Source of the DNA: Nilaparvata lugens
Lineage: Eukaryota; Arthropoda; Insecta; Hemiptera; Delphacidae
Reading direction: 5' to 3'
Assembly (NCBI RefSeq): GCF_014356525.2
Contig: NC_052518.1
Location: 28,832,655-28,896,654 of the forward strand
DNA: 64,000 bases
Part shown: positions 20,583 to 33,936 of the stretch, in pieces
How positions within the stretch are numbered: the stretch's first letter is position 1
Layout of the letters: each line of letters opens with the position of its first letter
The notes under the pieces: generated by a model
Database searches by the model: none
Told to the model about the DNA's origin: nothing
Seen by the model: the letters and a program-made list of their open reading frames with translations, nothing else
Position numbers and translations under genes: made by a program

Positions 20583-23500
20583 TAATAGAGCAGCAAAGAA
20601 AAAGAAACAAAGCCTAACCTAACCCAAAAATTTTGCTCAAGCCCTTTTGATGTGATGACACAGCAATGTGTGACAACATTTTTTGTATCATGAATGTCCT
20701 ACCATTATTGGCCAGCCTAAGAAAAGCCTGTTGGTGATAAAACCCCTACATTGTAAGAGTTTTCCAATTTTCATAAAAAACATTAATTTATACAGACATT
20801 TTCCTAATAATTGAAAAATTATGTTTTCATATTTGGTGGAAAAACAAATTGATTCAGAACTGAATAATCATGCACTGTGGAAACAATTTTGAATCAGTTT
20901 TCAATGCATATGTCGTTTCTAACCTCTCTTTACCATTTTTGCTTGTGTTGGAGATGTCCTATAGGCTATGCATGTTGATACATAAATGAATCAATAATAT
21001 TGTAGAATAATGATTGCGGCATGAGTAGCCCGCATGCAAACTGTAAGGCCGTTTTAGACAGCTGTTTCACGTATATCAGCGTATTAATACGCAACCTATG
21101 AACAGTTCATACCAAAATATATTATTTTCATTTGATAGTGTCATTGTTTAGCTCAGAGCGCCAACGAGACAGAGCAACGGATATGTTAAAGACATGTATT
21201 GAGTAGCGTCAGCGACGCGATCAACACGTACATTTCAAAAGAAGTCTCTAAATCTACGTACGGCGGGCGGTACTTTGCAGAATGCCAGTGAATTGCCAAT
21301 ATATTCACTGACAAAGTGTGTATACATTTTTATGGGCCCTTCTGTATTATTGTACCATATATTACCTACTAATATCATCGGACCACAATATATATATGAA
21401 CTGTTTATTCTTATAGGCGTTGAAGTCTGATCAGTAGGTACGAATATTGTACAATAATATTGAATGTCTAGGGACTGCTTTACCCAAGTGTATAAAGAAC
21501 TTTTTAAAAACTTCAAGACTTCATAGAACACATTGACAACAGTCAAATGCGAGTAAAAGGAAAGAGGAATTTGAATCATACACGAACAGAGAAAGTTTAT
21601 GCTTTCAATGAACAATTATTCTTTATTACAAACGTAGAAAATTACTTAGTATAATAATAGGATATTCATAAAGGAAAACTCCAATTGATGTGATTAAGAA
21701 CGGAAAAATATGAAATATTCCAGGGCAAAAATGTGATATCATTAATAATTGTTGAAATTAATTCTTGTTTCGAAGTACAATCAGGTTGAGAATTTTTACA
21801 GGTACTTTCGTAATAAATAGCATCATCCCAATCATAATATTAAGGTATGGGTAACTTATTAATGCCGGGATGGACTAGTAACAGAATCGGAAATTCCAAT
21901 ATAAATCTTCATTTTTGAATTCAACATAAAAATCTATCGATGGGCATCAAAGTATTAATTTTGAAAAATATTATGAATGTAATAAAAAATATGAATGCAT
22001 TCTATAAATGTTTCACGAGATGGTATTGTATTTTATTTGAAGAGTCGCATTTTCGACACTTGATACATAGAGATGGTGAAAAGAATAATCAACAAAAGAA
22101 CCGTATTCCCAATTCAATTTAACAACATAATGGAATATTTTGTACATATATTTAAGGCGAAATTATTTTTCCAAACTCAAGTGGTTAGTAGAACTGATTA
22201 ATAATGAAGTTAACAAAGATATTACACGTAAGAAAAATGAGGTCGTGGAACATTTAAAGAGTTCATTCAAATTATTGGATATGCATTTTCAGGATGGCTT
22301 TACAAGCCGTAACTTTGATATATGATTCATAAATTCCTCCTCAAATTAGGAACCAACGAGATTGAATCCTGAAACTTCATGGATGAGCTATTGAACTTAT
22401 AAAACCTTAATAGGATAAAATATTACATTATAACATACATATTCTAGGTTAAAAATTTCAATTCGTGAGTCATAATATACAACGGTTTACTAATAGTACT
22501 AAAAGGACAGTAAGTGTCCATTCAATATCCAAGCAAGGGTTTTGATACCAAAAAACCAATTACAATAAAGCCACGAAGTTACAGAATTCTAGCTCGTAAG
22601 GTGTATTTAATTCTCACTTGAATGGTTCACTCTATATGTTATTATAAACCTATTAAAGCATGAAAATCACCTGAAAATATACTCAATTTTTTATAAGTTT
22701 AAAAAATTACGAATATCACTTTTTTTAATAGTTAAGACAAGTTCCTTGTACTTAACTAACAGCAATCAATCTCAAAGAGTTCGATTTCACACATTTTTGT
22801 CTGTTTTAATGTTTATAATGGTAAAATTATAAGCATCATTGATCTTTCATATACAAATATAAAATTTATGACATTAAATATCTATAAATACATCATGAAG
22901 ATTACAAAACTAGAACACTCTATCAATCAATTTGAAATGATGAATGAAGCGTATCTATTTTTAAATAAAGCCAATTTCAACGCGAACAGAAGCAATTGAT
23001 CTTCAAATAAACAAATATTTCCAGTGAGTAGCTCACCATCTTATACAGAATTATAAAATTTCTTTGGAGATACAATAAGTCATATTTGAATTTTTTCTGT
23101 ACATATTGATAAACTTTTAATAAACAACATAAAATATATTACAAGGCTCCCTGTAACTCAAGTATTGATTACAATCTGCAATATTTCTACAAATATAATA
23201 CAAGTCGTTCTAGTAGTTGACCAACATTAAAAAAGAAACAAGACATGAGTGACAAGAAACAAGTCCAGAAATTAATTTGAAACTGAGATAATTGTAATTT
23301 TGATCGAAGTGATTTATTGTTGCAGAGGCAAGAAATTAGAAATACAGTTTTCTTTGGTGTAATATTTGAAAGTACACTTGTGCTGTACTATTTGGAAGTT
23401 GTCTTTCTAACAATGCCATCTCCGAATAATAAATGATATTATTTCAAAACAAGGTAAGCACTTTTCAGAGTACGCAATTTTCTAAAACTACAGTATTAAG

Positions 23501-26304
23501 AGTTTGAAGTTTAATAAAAAAAAATCATATAAATGATTGAATCAAATAATATTTGTTTCCTTTGAATTAAATTAATTGAAATTTGAACCTCATCACACTC
23601 ACTTGAGCTACAGGAGAACCAATGCAATTGACTTAGAATATTAAGATAAATTCATGGCTCACATGAATATATTATATTAATAAGTGAAATGAAATTACAC
23701 CAATGAAAAGAAATATAATCATATCGACTGAATATACAATAAAACATTTACAACTGAATACATGCTTGAATGATTCAATATTTCAGGTAACATAATTCAA
23801 AACGTATTCATTCTTACAACAGACCAAAATACGAAAAAAAATAATTGAAAGGTTGAGTCCCTAAAACTTTAAAAAATTACAAGTCATGTGTAAAAATCAC
23901 AATTTTCCGACACATATTTATGGGATTTTAATTGGCTGGATGCAAGAAAACGTTCAGTCTAATCCAAGGCCACAATAATACTGTGTAATTTCTATTTAAA
24001 AACATTTTAACCGGTTTCAAAGGCACGTGAAAAATGTTGCTGTATACTAAATCAACTGAAAATATCAAGCACCCTGAATTTTCAAGACTTAAAATTTTTT
24101 GATTCTGTATAAAATGTAAATTCATTTCATAAAATATAGAATTTTTTAAATGCAATCTTTCATAAAATATAGAATTTTTTAAATGCAATCTTTCACACTA
24201 GAAGCATCAAATTTTTTTTTGTTTGAGAATAGTCAGAAGCTGCAAAACGTATCATAGAAAGACATTCTATAATAACTACTTAAATTAGTAAGTCTTCTCT
24301 CTGTAACAACAACCTTCTAGTACAAAAAATTGTGTACCTTTAACATCATCACTATTTACATTGAATAAGCTACGAAATGTCTACTCATTTTTATAATATA
24401 AAATCACAATGTGACACTAAGCTACACTGAATTACAAAGACATTTCCAATCACAGTTACACAAAATATTTTCATTTGTACTCCGTCTATCGACCTGAATG
24501 CTAATCCAGTCTTTATCATGAAAAATAATAGTTCTTCTTATAAGTCTAATGTAACAGGTTTCCATAATATGGCTTCTTAATGAAATAAAAATATCATTTT
24601 TTTGAAAACTCGACTGACTCTTATACTTGCTTTTCTAAAAATGTCTATTTATGACATTAGATCCCAGTGTAATAGATGGATTTTATAATCATAATGAAGT
24701 GCTGCAAAAGAAGTAGAAGTAGTTCCCTGTTAATCAATAGAATATTTATAGAATAAAATAAAGTTATTCAATAGAAGTAGTTACCTGCAGTAGTAGATTC
24801 AAGAGAAAATATGTGATTGCAAAGAAACAGATACTAATTATGATAAATCATAAATATGTTTTTAAATTAACGGTAAGATACCAGAAAGACAACTTGTTTT
24901 TTAGAAAATAAAATGAAACTGATGGAAAGATTAATTTCAGCGATGTCTGAAATCTTTATAGTGAACACTATTTTTTCGTAAACCGTTGAATAATTTACCC
25001 CATCCTATACAGGATAATAATAATAATAATTTAAATCTTTGTTGTTTTAGAAATTTTGCGACAGAAAGTTAAAAATCAAAACTTTAATTCCTCTGTTTTT
25101 CAATAAGATAGTATAAACCGCAATTTTTTATTGCACTATTAGTTTCAAATTGCATGGCCAAATAAATTAAATATTACTTATACGGAAATAATTTTTCAAT
25201 GCATTTACTTGAATATAAACTGGATTACTGTAAGAGAGAAAAATTGAAATGCGAATCTTAAATGAAAGAGAAGAGATAAAATATTACATTTTAGCAATTC
25301 ATAAAAGATTTCAGTTTCATATCTAAAATTGTGTATAGAGCCGAGCATGTTGAATGTAGAAATTCGGCATTGAATGGGTCCATAATATAGATTATTAGAT
25401 AATTCAGTAATTACATTTTCCATCATAAAGTGTACTTGAAACTATACAGAAATTATTATTTTTTTTTTAGATTGAATAATTGATAGAATATGACATATTT
25501 CACTTGTCTTTGTTTTATTGTTTCGACACTTTTCTGAAGTTTTAAATCACATATATTCTCTTTTCAACAGTGAACGGTAAAATATCATAATTCATAAGTA
25601 ATCTGAACAGATATTTTGTATTAAATGGAGAAAAAAAATTTTACTTAATAATAATATTCATCGAACAAATAATAGTTTAGTTGGTAATAATAAAAAATAA
25701 GAATACATGAACCAGCTCAAAATCGAAGTCAAGAATAAAAAGACTGAAATAATAAGAAAACGATAGGCTATTAGAAACAATAATTGTAACAAGCAGAAAA
25801 CTAAAATGAATCATGAAGTAGTATTATGTATTTCATGACTAAATACCTCAGGGTAGCTGTAGATTACAACGGCTCAAGGGCTAAATTGGCTGATAATAAT
25901 TACAAGCTGGTCAGAGGTATTAAGCCATGAAATACACACTAGTTCAAAAACAAAATTAAGAAAATCAATGTGAATATCTAATTTATTGCTGATAATTTGT
26001 CAGAAAACTGAAATAAAAAATGAACTACTTCAAAATTGAGAATGAAAGAAAACCATGTAAAAATAATGTTTGTTTATATTAGTCAGGAAACTAAAATAAG
26101 ACATAAATGAAAAGTAAGATTCAAAGTAAAGAGCCGATTATCGTTCATGATGGTATTGTCAGAATACTAAAATTAGAACTGAAGAAAAGTAGCTATGAAA
26201 ACCTCAAAACACAAGACCCATTAGCAAGGTTGAAGATCACAGTAAAAATACTTAACAATAAGATCACTTAGGCTTTCATCAAAATAATAATAGAGATCAA
26301 AAAA
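20583..26304. other. Gene-poor DNA downstream of the BTG exon
   Basis: A 5.7 kb AT-rich stretch. Its part nearest 26304 probably includes the BTG 3' UTR, but I cannot place the polyadenylation site. The longest frame (21235-21615, minus, 126 codons) has no recognisable domain and is probably chance. A locally GC-richer patch with CpGs lies at 21150-21260. Confidence 0.4.
24125..24193. repeat. 33-bp tandem duplication
   Basis: TTTCATAAAATATAGAATTT followed by TTTAAATGCAATC occurs twice back to back. Confidence 0.85.
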
Positions 26305-26802
26305 TTAAGCAGATGATGATTGGGCCACCATGAGGAACTGAGCAGCCAAACTTTGAGCATCGATTAATTTCTTACATCTGTCCAACACGTCCAAGCTTGT
26401 TTCCAGTTTAGGGATGGGGTCGGGAATGAAGCCCTGGATATCCTCGATGTCGGGCACGAACACAGCCATTACACTTCCATTCTCGCCGATGCGGTAGCTG
26501 ACCTCATTCGGGTCCACCCACATGGTGAACTCTAGTGGAAGCCAGCTGCGAATGAGTTTGGCACTGAGTCCGGTGATGTGAGCGACGGCCGTGATCACAG
26601 GATCACTGTGCTGGTTGACGCGGATGCATCGGTAGGCAGAGCCACGGTGCGGCGACAGTGGGAACCAGTGGTTGTGGTAGCGGGTCACCATTACGGCCAC
26701 CAGAGCGTCTCGCAGCGAGATTGTCATTTCCCTGGACAAGCGGTCGCGAGAACGCATCAGCTTCAATAGGAACAAGCTCGCTCGATTAATTTCGTTCAGC
26801 AT
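26305..26802 (-). CDS. BTG/Tob family antiproliferative protein
   Basis: BTG/Tob proteins bind the CAF1/CNOT7 deadenylase and slow cell-cycle progression by promoting mRNA deadenylation. The frame of 165 codons contains the BTG domain from about residue 3 to 112: an N-terminal helix (NEINRASLFLLKLMRSRD), box A (YHNHWFPLSPHRGSAYRCIR) and box B (LPLEFTMWVDPNEVSYRIGE). It ends in a short tail (AAQFLMVAQSSSA). The length suits BTG1/BTG2-type proteins rather than the longer Tob. The splice-like TTGTTGTGTTGCAG lies immediately before the ATG at 26802, so the whole coding region seems to be in this exon, with 5' UTR exons upstream. The exon is clearly GC-richer than its surroundings, as expected for constrained coding sequence. 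Confidence 0.9.
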   Translation of the reverse strand: MLNEINRASLFLLKLMRSRDRLSREMTISLRDALVAVMVTRYHNHWFPLSPHRGSAYRCIRVNQHSDPVITAVAHITGLSAKLIRSWLPLEFTMWVDPNEVSYRIGENGSVMAVFVPDIEDIQGFIPDPIPKLETSLDVLDRCKKLIDAQSLAAQFLMVAQSSSA

Positions 26803-29800
26803 CTGCAACACAACAATTCCTCTAATGTCAGGTGTTCACAAAAACAAATTCAATCAAGGAGATGAGATTGGAACAACTGCAAATCTACAAACGCAATCAA
26901 GAACAGTAAATGTGAACTTCCTCTGAACTCAAAACTGTTAGAAAATATTAATTATTTTTTATCTTCAAAAATTAATGTGAAATTGACTCATACTTGTACT
27001 TGAACAATAAAACTATTGGGATAAATAAAGTTGTAATAATACAGAGTGGCCCAGAAGTTACTATTACCTTATTAATCATAAAACAAGACTTGTGACTCAT
27101 GTGGGTTGCTTTAGTCAACATACAGAAGGTTTTTGAAATAGAACGAAAATCTTCGTAGTGGCTCTCTTGCATCAAAATAAAGAAACAAGTTCCAGTAAGC
27201 ATGGGTCTTAAAATGCTTTGTTACCGAGATGATGATGGCTGAAGATTGCATATTTTTACTAAATTTATAATTTTTTTTGGTCTCCATGAGGGTACTAAAA
27301 TGATCAAACTATGTGAAATCAAACCTATTGGTATAAACTCAAATAGGAGTATGTAACTTCAATGATTGTTGAGAAAATTGGGAACATATTCAAATTCAAA
27401 TGGAAAACATACCAAAAAATGTAATTTTTCAATTTAAAAGGGATATAACTAGGATACTTTTTATTGCTTAACGGTATTTCAAGTCAAAGGCAATTGTAGA
27501 TAGTTCAATTCTGGAGAAAAACTTTCACTCACTATGTTACCTAAATGCACCCAAACCTAATAAATCAGGACTCAGAAGGAGACAGAACAGAAAAATTAGC
27601 AATTTTTAAAATCTTTGCTCTGATTAACAAAATAACAGTATTATAAGGTTTGGATGCTTTTTAGAAAGCATAGTAGTAGTAGTCCTAAGTAGTAATTGAA
27701 AATTTTTTCTTCAGAATCAAATCATCTGAAATTCTCTCTGATTTAGAATATCGTTTAACAATAAGAATACTAGTTATATTCCTTTTAAATTGAAAATTAC
27801 TGCTTTGACGAATTCCCATTACCTCAACAATCATTTCATATACCTCAGATTTCTCAGCTGATCTCATAAAAGAATCGATTACTCAAATATCCTCATGAGG
27901 CCACAAAGTAATAAAATGAAAAACATGTACAATCTTACGCCATAATTATTATCTCGGTAATAAAGCATTTTAGGACCCTTGTTTACTGAAACTTTTTTGT
28001 TAATTTTAATTTCAGAAAACCACTCACGATATCTGTCGGTCTATTTCAGAAACACTCTGTACATCACAATTAATGTTATATTTCTCAATTTCTCATTATG
28101 AAATATGCATTGGGAGTATAAGATTATTGAGAGATATGAGAATTACATTAAGAATGGAAAAATAAAAAAATTTTATTCCATCTTGAAAATTAAAATATGA
28201 AACTCGAAAAACATCGAATAATCTTCATAATAGGAAAAATCTTTGAAGAAACTTGATACAATAAGACATTTTTATGTTCTTCCAAGTCTCAACTATTGGG
28301 AACTATGTTATACCCTTAGACCAGTAATAGAATAGACACGCCCCATTGTATATATTCATACTGAAAGTCGATGAAGCCAACATCTACTGCCATATCGCCC
28401 CATCGTGACGTCAGCATTATAAATAATATATAATCATATGTTCTTAATTATATAATTTTAGTTCTTTAATAATTTACTTCCATCTGAAATAGACACAATC
28501 TGCTATGGAAAACGATGTAAACAAACTCTACAGAAAAGTTTTCTATACGATGCTGACGTCACGATGGGGCGATATGGCAGTATATGTTGGCTTCATCGAC
28601 TTTCAGTATGGGGCATGTCTATTCTATAACTGGTCCAAGGTTATATCTTACAATCATGCAGTGCACAATGTATACCTAAAATGTTTTTATGTAAAATAAC
28701 CATTATCTCCTGCATTGCGTTTGATGAATCTCATAATCAACATTGTTTAATTTCTTATGAAAATAATACAAGATGATACAATCATGAGGTATAAATATAA
28801 GAAATCAAGTGCTAATAAAAAACCAATTGGGATTTAGGAATTAATTATTTTAAAAAATGTTAATAATTTAGTATCCATATATTCTATACCCATCAAATAA
28901 GAAAATGTTCCTATTTCCGATAGCTAGGAGTTATCGACTGGTTCAGAAACCTTCATAAAACTTAGCTCTTTGATTAATTGTATTTTAATTTAAGTTTATT
29001 GATAATACTTGCAATGCCCCAGTCTTATAAATTCAAATAATGAGCAAAATTAATTGAAATAATTGTTAATAAAGTAGTATTTGTTTTCCATTATCAGAAG
29101 ATGAAGAGGAAAATCAAGAGGAAGAAGACAAAGACAAATAAGAAAAAGTTAGAGAAAATGAAAAAAATTAAATCAAATAATAGTTTAGTCTAACAGAAAT
29201 TACTGGCTACTATGAGAGCACATCAGAATCATAGAGATTTTCACAATGCGAATGGAAAGGATCACACTAGCAATTAAGCCTATTACTAACAGGTAAAAAA
29301 AACGCAAGAGGGTATAGCTTTAAATAAGTATTTCTCAAGGGACATTTATTACATTTCAATGATACAATCACCATATGGAAGAAATTATCCTGAAATAATT
29401 TTTATAAAGCCTTAACAAATTGGTTCTTCTATTCATTGGGTAAAGAATTGAAGAAAAAGAGCTATTAAAGGGATAAGCTACTATAAGAGCAAAATCAATT
29501 TAAATAGTTAAAAAAATACTAATAATCAATAGTCTGAAGCTTTCAATTCAATTGAACCACCACAAGACTGAAATCCATTAATGCTATTTTTTAATGAAAC
29601 TCATCGAATTATTTCAATTCGGTTGATTCACATTCCAACATGTGTGAAGAAAACTTTTCAATTTCAATTTGGAATCCAGTAAGTGTTACCGTATGATAAC
29701 AATGTAAGTTAAATAAGGTAGCTCAACATGGTCGTATCAAGTACCTAACTAAAAGAATTAGTAAGGAAAAGTTAATATGAAGATGAACAAATATAGAAAG

Positions 29801-30140
29801 AATGTAAATTATATATTATGCCTCCTATAAAGACTGGATATTACAATATTGGTATAGCAGACTCAAATCACAGTTTCCCATATTAAACTTTCAGCTGAAC
29901 AAGCTTCTAGTAAGTCTACTAGAGTAGAAGTATAAATTATTGAAAGAAAAATAGCAAACAAAGAAATATTTGACGCTTACTCATTGTCTCAATAAATCTT
30001 TTCAATAGAATAAGCTGAGATTGGTCAAAATGGTAGTTTCTTTGTTTGGGATCTAGTCTACGTAGTCTATGTAGGCGAAAGCCATTGATTTCCTGATTCT
30101 AGAACAAAGGAACTATCAGGTTAGTTTTCAAAGTACGTAC
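26803..30140 (-). other. Probable 5' intron of the BTG gene
   Basis: This stretch begins with the acceptor at 26803-26816 and holds no convincing coding frame. It contains the hAT MITE at 28315-28639. The extent is inferred from a donor-like site GTTGAAG|GTACGTAC at 30141/30140. Confidence 0.3.
28315..28639. mobile_element. hAT-type MITE, copy 1
   Basis: Terminal inverted repeats CTTAGACCAGTAATAGAATA and its counterpart TATTCTATAACTGGTCCAAG bound 325 bp. Inner inverted blocks also match (CATATCGCCCCATCGTGACG). The flanks GTTATACC and GTTATATC form an 8-bp duplication with one mismatch. A second copy lies at 48629-48961. The 8-bp duplication suggests the hAT superfamily. No transposase is encoded; the 64-codon frame inside is chance. 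Confidence 0.85.
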
Positions 30141-30315
30141 CTTCAACAAAATTTTCGAGATTTTTACGACAATAATATTATTTAGAAACTATCACAATTC
30201 TCTTAATTAACTGGCACAAAGAGACTAGTACATCAAACTCAAACAAATTTCATTTCTCTCCTACACCATTCGTACGACAAAAGAGAACCAGGTCCGAACC
30301 TCACACACGCAACTG
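30141..30315 (-). promoter_or_regulatory. Possible BTG 5' UTR exon and start region
   Basis: On the minus strand an arthropod-type initiator TCAGTT lies at 30316-30311, and a good donor GTACGTAC follows 30141. GC content rises at 30290-30480. This is an inference from two short motifs and position only. Confidence 0.2.
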
Positions 30316-31088
30316 AGAGAATGACTATGACTATAAGCCAAGAACAACTCACAAGCACAAGAGTGGAACTGTAGTTTCTGCTTTCTGCGCAGTGGGGTAG
30401 AGTGGTGGTTCAGAGCAGCCTATCACATGACAGGATTCTAGTCACACCATCAGGTATGACAACATTCGGCTTTAAAACAGTAAACACTGCCGTAAAGGGC
30501 CAACGTAAAGTTAGAAAATTTTCCAACGCTACTCACGGATCCGTGAAACTATTGTGAAAGGCTTCAATAATAATTCTTCACTGTGTACACCACCAAGGAC
30601 CAAGGAGTGAAGGAGACAAGCCGATCGGCTAAGCTAATTATTTTTTAAGGAAATATAATTTTTGCTTTCAAGCTGAAGATGTTCAACAAATTAATGGTAT
30701 GTTTCGTGCACGTGAAACCACAATAAAACCCAAATTAATGACCACCACCTCAACTTCTACAACACAAATTGCTGTAAACAACATGAAGTAAAGTAAATTA
30801 GTAAGGTTTTGTTTTGAGCGGACCATTCACTATCAGATTTTCTTGTCAAACAGCTAATCAATGAAGTTCAACGTTCAAGTGAAAACTTCAATGAACTTGA
30901 GACATGTTATTCTGCATTATATTCTGCTCTCCATTCAACCAATGCTGACAGTTTGAGAATGAATCTCACTATAGGGAGAAACCAACAAAAACTATCAAGA
31001 ACCTAGCAGCAATTCTTTTCTCTATTGTAAATAATCTTTCCTTCTTTATTTGATCGGAAGAATTGTATATCTTTTTCTTTATAAGTAT

Positions 31089-31346
31089 TATAGAGAGTGA
31101 GCCATATTGTATGGGAACCCTTCAATAAGTTGGAGACTGTTGTAGATATAATACTGTAACTTGTAACTTTCAGGATAAGTTACTGGATAAGTTACAACCC
31201 CTAAGTCACCCCCCTCGGTTGAAATTCAGTTGTACGTCAAAAGGAAGAGTATTTGACCAATAACTTATCCTGAAAGTTACAATATTATATCTACAACAGT
31301 CCCCAACTTATTGAAGGGTTCCCATACATGTGACTCACTCTGTATA
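31089..31346. mobile_element. TA-flanked MITE (Tc1/mariner-like ends)
   Basis: Inverted ends of about 85 bp: GAGTGAGCCATATTGTATGG then GAACCCTTCAATAAGTTG on the left, and their reverse complements at 31250-31340 on the right. The flanks read TATAGAGAGTGAG and CTCACTCTGTATA, consistent with a TA target. No coding frame. Confidence 0.8.
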
Positions 31347-31786
31347 TTGCGAGAATGCATAAATTTCAAACTAAGACTAACCTCACAAGACACGTTGAAC
31401 ATTAAAAATCAGGTAATATAATTTTCAATAAGATAAGATAGAGGATGAATTGAACAAATACCGTACTCAACTTTCAACTTGTTCAAGAATGCTCAGATTT
31501 GATTGCCTAGGATAATAGCAATAACCTAAAACTTGGCTCGCTTTACCGCCAAAACTTTCCAAGTTTTGTAAGAACTAAGAAGTCGTCCAGTATCTTGGAA
31601 GATTCACATACAAAATTGATTTTAAATACTCTATTAGAAAAATATTAAGGTTCAAATTACGTTTGACTTAGAATGTACCTATTGTAATTTAGGTTGATTG
31701 ATGATGCCATGACAACGGATGAAGAATAATTTCGAGTAGAATAACTGGCAAATAATCAATAATAGAGAACGTTTAAGAATACTTAC

Positions 31787-31978
31787 CTCATAATAAGAAA
31801 TAGTTGAAACATAATGATAATTTTTGGTATCGGGTTTGAAGAAAGGCATCTTATTAACTGGATAAAAACTACTGTAACTACAACAGCCACGGAGCAACAC
31901 TATAACTTCACGCAATTCACTGTTCACTTGCCTCCAAATGTCTGGACTTGTCAACTGAGCATCTTGGACTTGATTGTT
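31787..31978 (-). CDS. Possible internal exon of an unidentified gene
   Basis: The minus strand has exactly 64 open codons between an acceptor-like TTTTAGCAAATAGCTGTAG and the strong donor GAG|GTAAGTATT. The product includes SPDIWRQVNSELREVIVLLR, then GCCSYSSFYP and MPFFKPDTKNYHYVS. I do not recognise a family. Both borders are in phase 0, which would also be compatible with splicing to the BTG exon, but nothing else supports that. The acceptor has a weak pyrimidine tract. Confidence 0.3.
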
Positions 31979-32144
31979 CTACAGCTATTTGCTAAAATTA
32001 ATGCCCAAGAAGGCATAGGCTTCAGAAAGTCAGGTTACATATAATTGAAATGTTTATTTTGAATTAATTTCCAAAAAAAAGTTGATAAGAAATTATTTTT
32101 ACAAGAAGAGATAAGATAAAATGAGGTTGGGTGGTTATTTATAA

Positions 32145-32146
<2 letters not shown>

Positions 32147-32208
<62 letters not shown>

Positions 32209-32223
32209 ATTATAATTATTATT
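32147..32223. repeat. (ATT)n microsatellite
   Basis: About 75 bp of ATT repeats with few interruptions. Confidence 0.95.
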
Positions 32224-32519
32224 TTGGGATCACTGATTGATTATATCAATGTACTATTTCTATGTTTTTTTTTTAATATAATGTAAAACTTGGACTCCTC
32301 CAGTCAAACCTTCTTTAGAAGGTTTTGGAGAATTTATATTTCGTCTGGTTTATAATATTTGAAATTTTCCACTGAAAAGGAATCTTCTTATCTTATTTGT
32401 TTTGTTTCTTTGATTTCTTTTTATAAGTGTATTTTTCACTTTTGTTTGTTATATTTTCTATAATAAACTCCCTTCTTCTGGGGGTACCAGGACGAAGGAA
32501 AAAGGAAAGGAAAGGAAGG

Positions 32520-32636
<117 letters not shown>

Positions 32637-32915
32637 CATTATTACGAAGGCAGTGACTATTATAATAACGTAAGAATAAGCAAGTGAGAAATAAGTGCTT
32701 CAGTATAAAAGTTGAAAGAAAAATAATAATGTTTTAAGTTATTTTTTGGCAGAGAACTTGATAATTATTGTGTAAATAATATTTGCTACGAGTCACGGGA
32801 ACTTTGAAGTCGGTAAGCCTAGATTTCGAAAAAGTGAGGTTAGGAAAATAAAAACTTTAACCAACAATCTTAGAATTTAACTGCTATTCAGTGAAATATT
32901 ATCAATAGATTAAAT

Positions 32916-33793
32916 ATGGATTGTTCAGTCTGCGATAAGGCTTTGCCGATTGATAACGATTGTGTGGCTTGTGGTAAGTGTCAATTGGAATATCACTTTC
33001 ACTGTTCGGGAGTATCTAAGTCAACATGGAAGGCGAAAAGTGCCCAAAAAAAGCAGAATGGGAGTGTCCTCAATGTAGGGGTGCAGCAAGACCAAGGAAA
33101 AACAGTACTGAAGAAGAACTCACCGATGGGACACATTTGATGCTGAAACGTCTAGTGGAGAAGATGCTCAGTGACCATGAAGCAGTGATGGTGAAAAAAA
33201 TGGAGGAAATGAAGAAGCTGTTCACCGGAATTGAAGAGAAAATTGGGGGGGTTTTAGAAGAAATAAAAAACCTTAAAAAGAAGACAGAAATCTTAAAAAG
33301 TGATATTGATGACTTAAGAGTGGACTTGGAATGTGAGCGACAGTATGGAAGAAGCGGAAACATCATCATATCCGGTATTCCGTTTTCGAGGAATGAGGAT
33401 CTGAAAGAGAAAATACTCACGCTTATGAAGAAGATGGATATTGAACTGAGAAGAGAAGACATAACTACTCATCGCCTGCCGTCGAAGAATGCAGAAAGCC
33501 CAACTATCCTACAGCTGAGCTCTCGATCAGTGAGGGATATGATAGTTAAAAAGGCCAGGGCGATTAGACCTACCACGTCCATGTTCAACGAGACCAAGAC
33601 AGTCAAATCAATTTACTTCAATGACCATCTTACCCCCTATTTCAACAATCTATTCAAAAAAGTGAAGGAAATGAAAATCACAAAGAAATACAAATTTCTG
33701 TGGATGAATGGGGACAGAATAATGATTAAAAAAGATGAGACAGCTAGAGCAATAAAAATAATAAGGTTTGAAGATTTAGAAAAAATAATATAA
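32916..33793 (+). pseudogene. LINE ORF1 protein: PHD-type zinc finger, coiled coil, FP-like RNA-binding domain
   Basis: The ATG at 32916 starts a PHD-like finger (MDCSVCDKAL, CVACGKCQLEYHFHCSGVS) whose last cysteine pair (EWECPQC) lies in the next frame. A one-base indel between about 33025 and 33060 therefore breaks the finger. The second frame continues to 33793: a charged heptad-rich coiled coil (about 33140-33340), then GRSGNIIISGIPFSRNEDLK and a conserved C-terminal domain (FLWMNGDRIMIKKDE). Proteins of this type coat LINE RNA and act as chaperones. PHD fingers occur in ORF1 of some insect LINEs. It lies about 140 bp ahead of ORF2. Confidence 0.8.
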
Positions 33794-33936
33794 AGATACG
33801 GTAATTAAAAGTTCTCAAGGCCAGGATATTACATTTACAATTTAATTAGTAGCTCAATAAGGTTAAGTTACTATCTTTTCTCCCTAATAAATCTACCAAA
33901 CAATAATATTATAGGTAAATAAAAATATAAACATAA

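Noticed and set aside
21235..21615. 126-codon minus frame downstream of BTG
   Set aside because: No recognisable motif, no splice signals and no supporting neighbours; treated as chance.
28505..28699. 64-codon plus frame
   Set aside because: It lies inside the hAT MITE and mostly follows its inverted repeat.
29085..29142. Acidic terminal exon (LSEDEEENQEEEDKDK then stop) after a CAG
   Set aside because: Simple purine-rich sequence with a weak acceptor; too little to call an exon.
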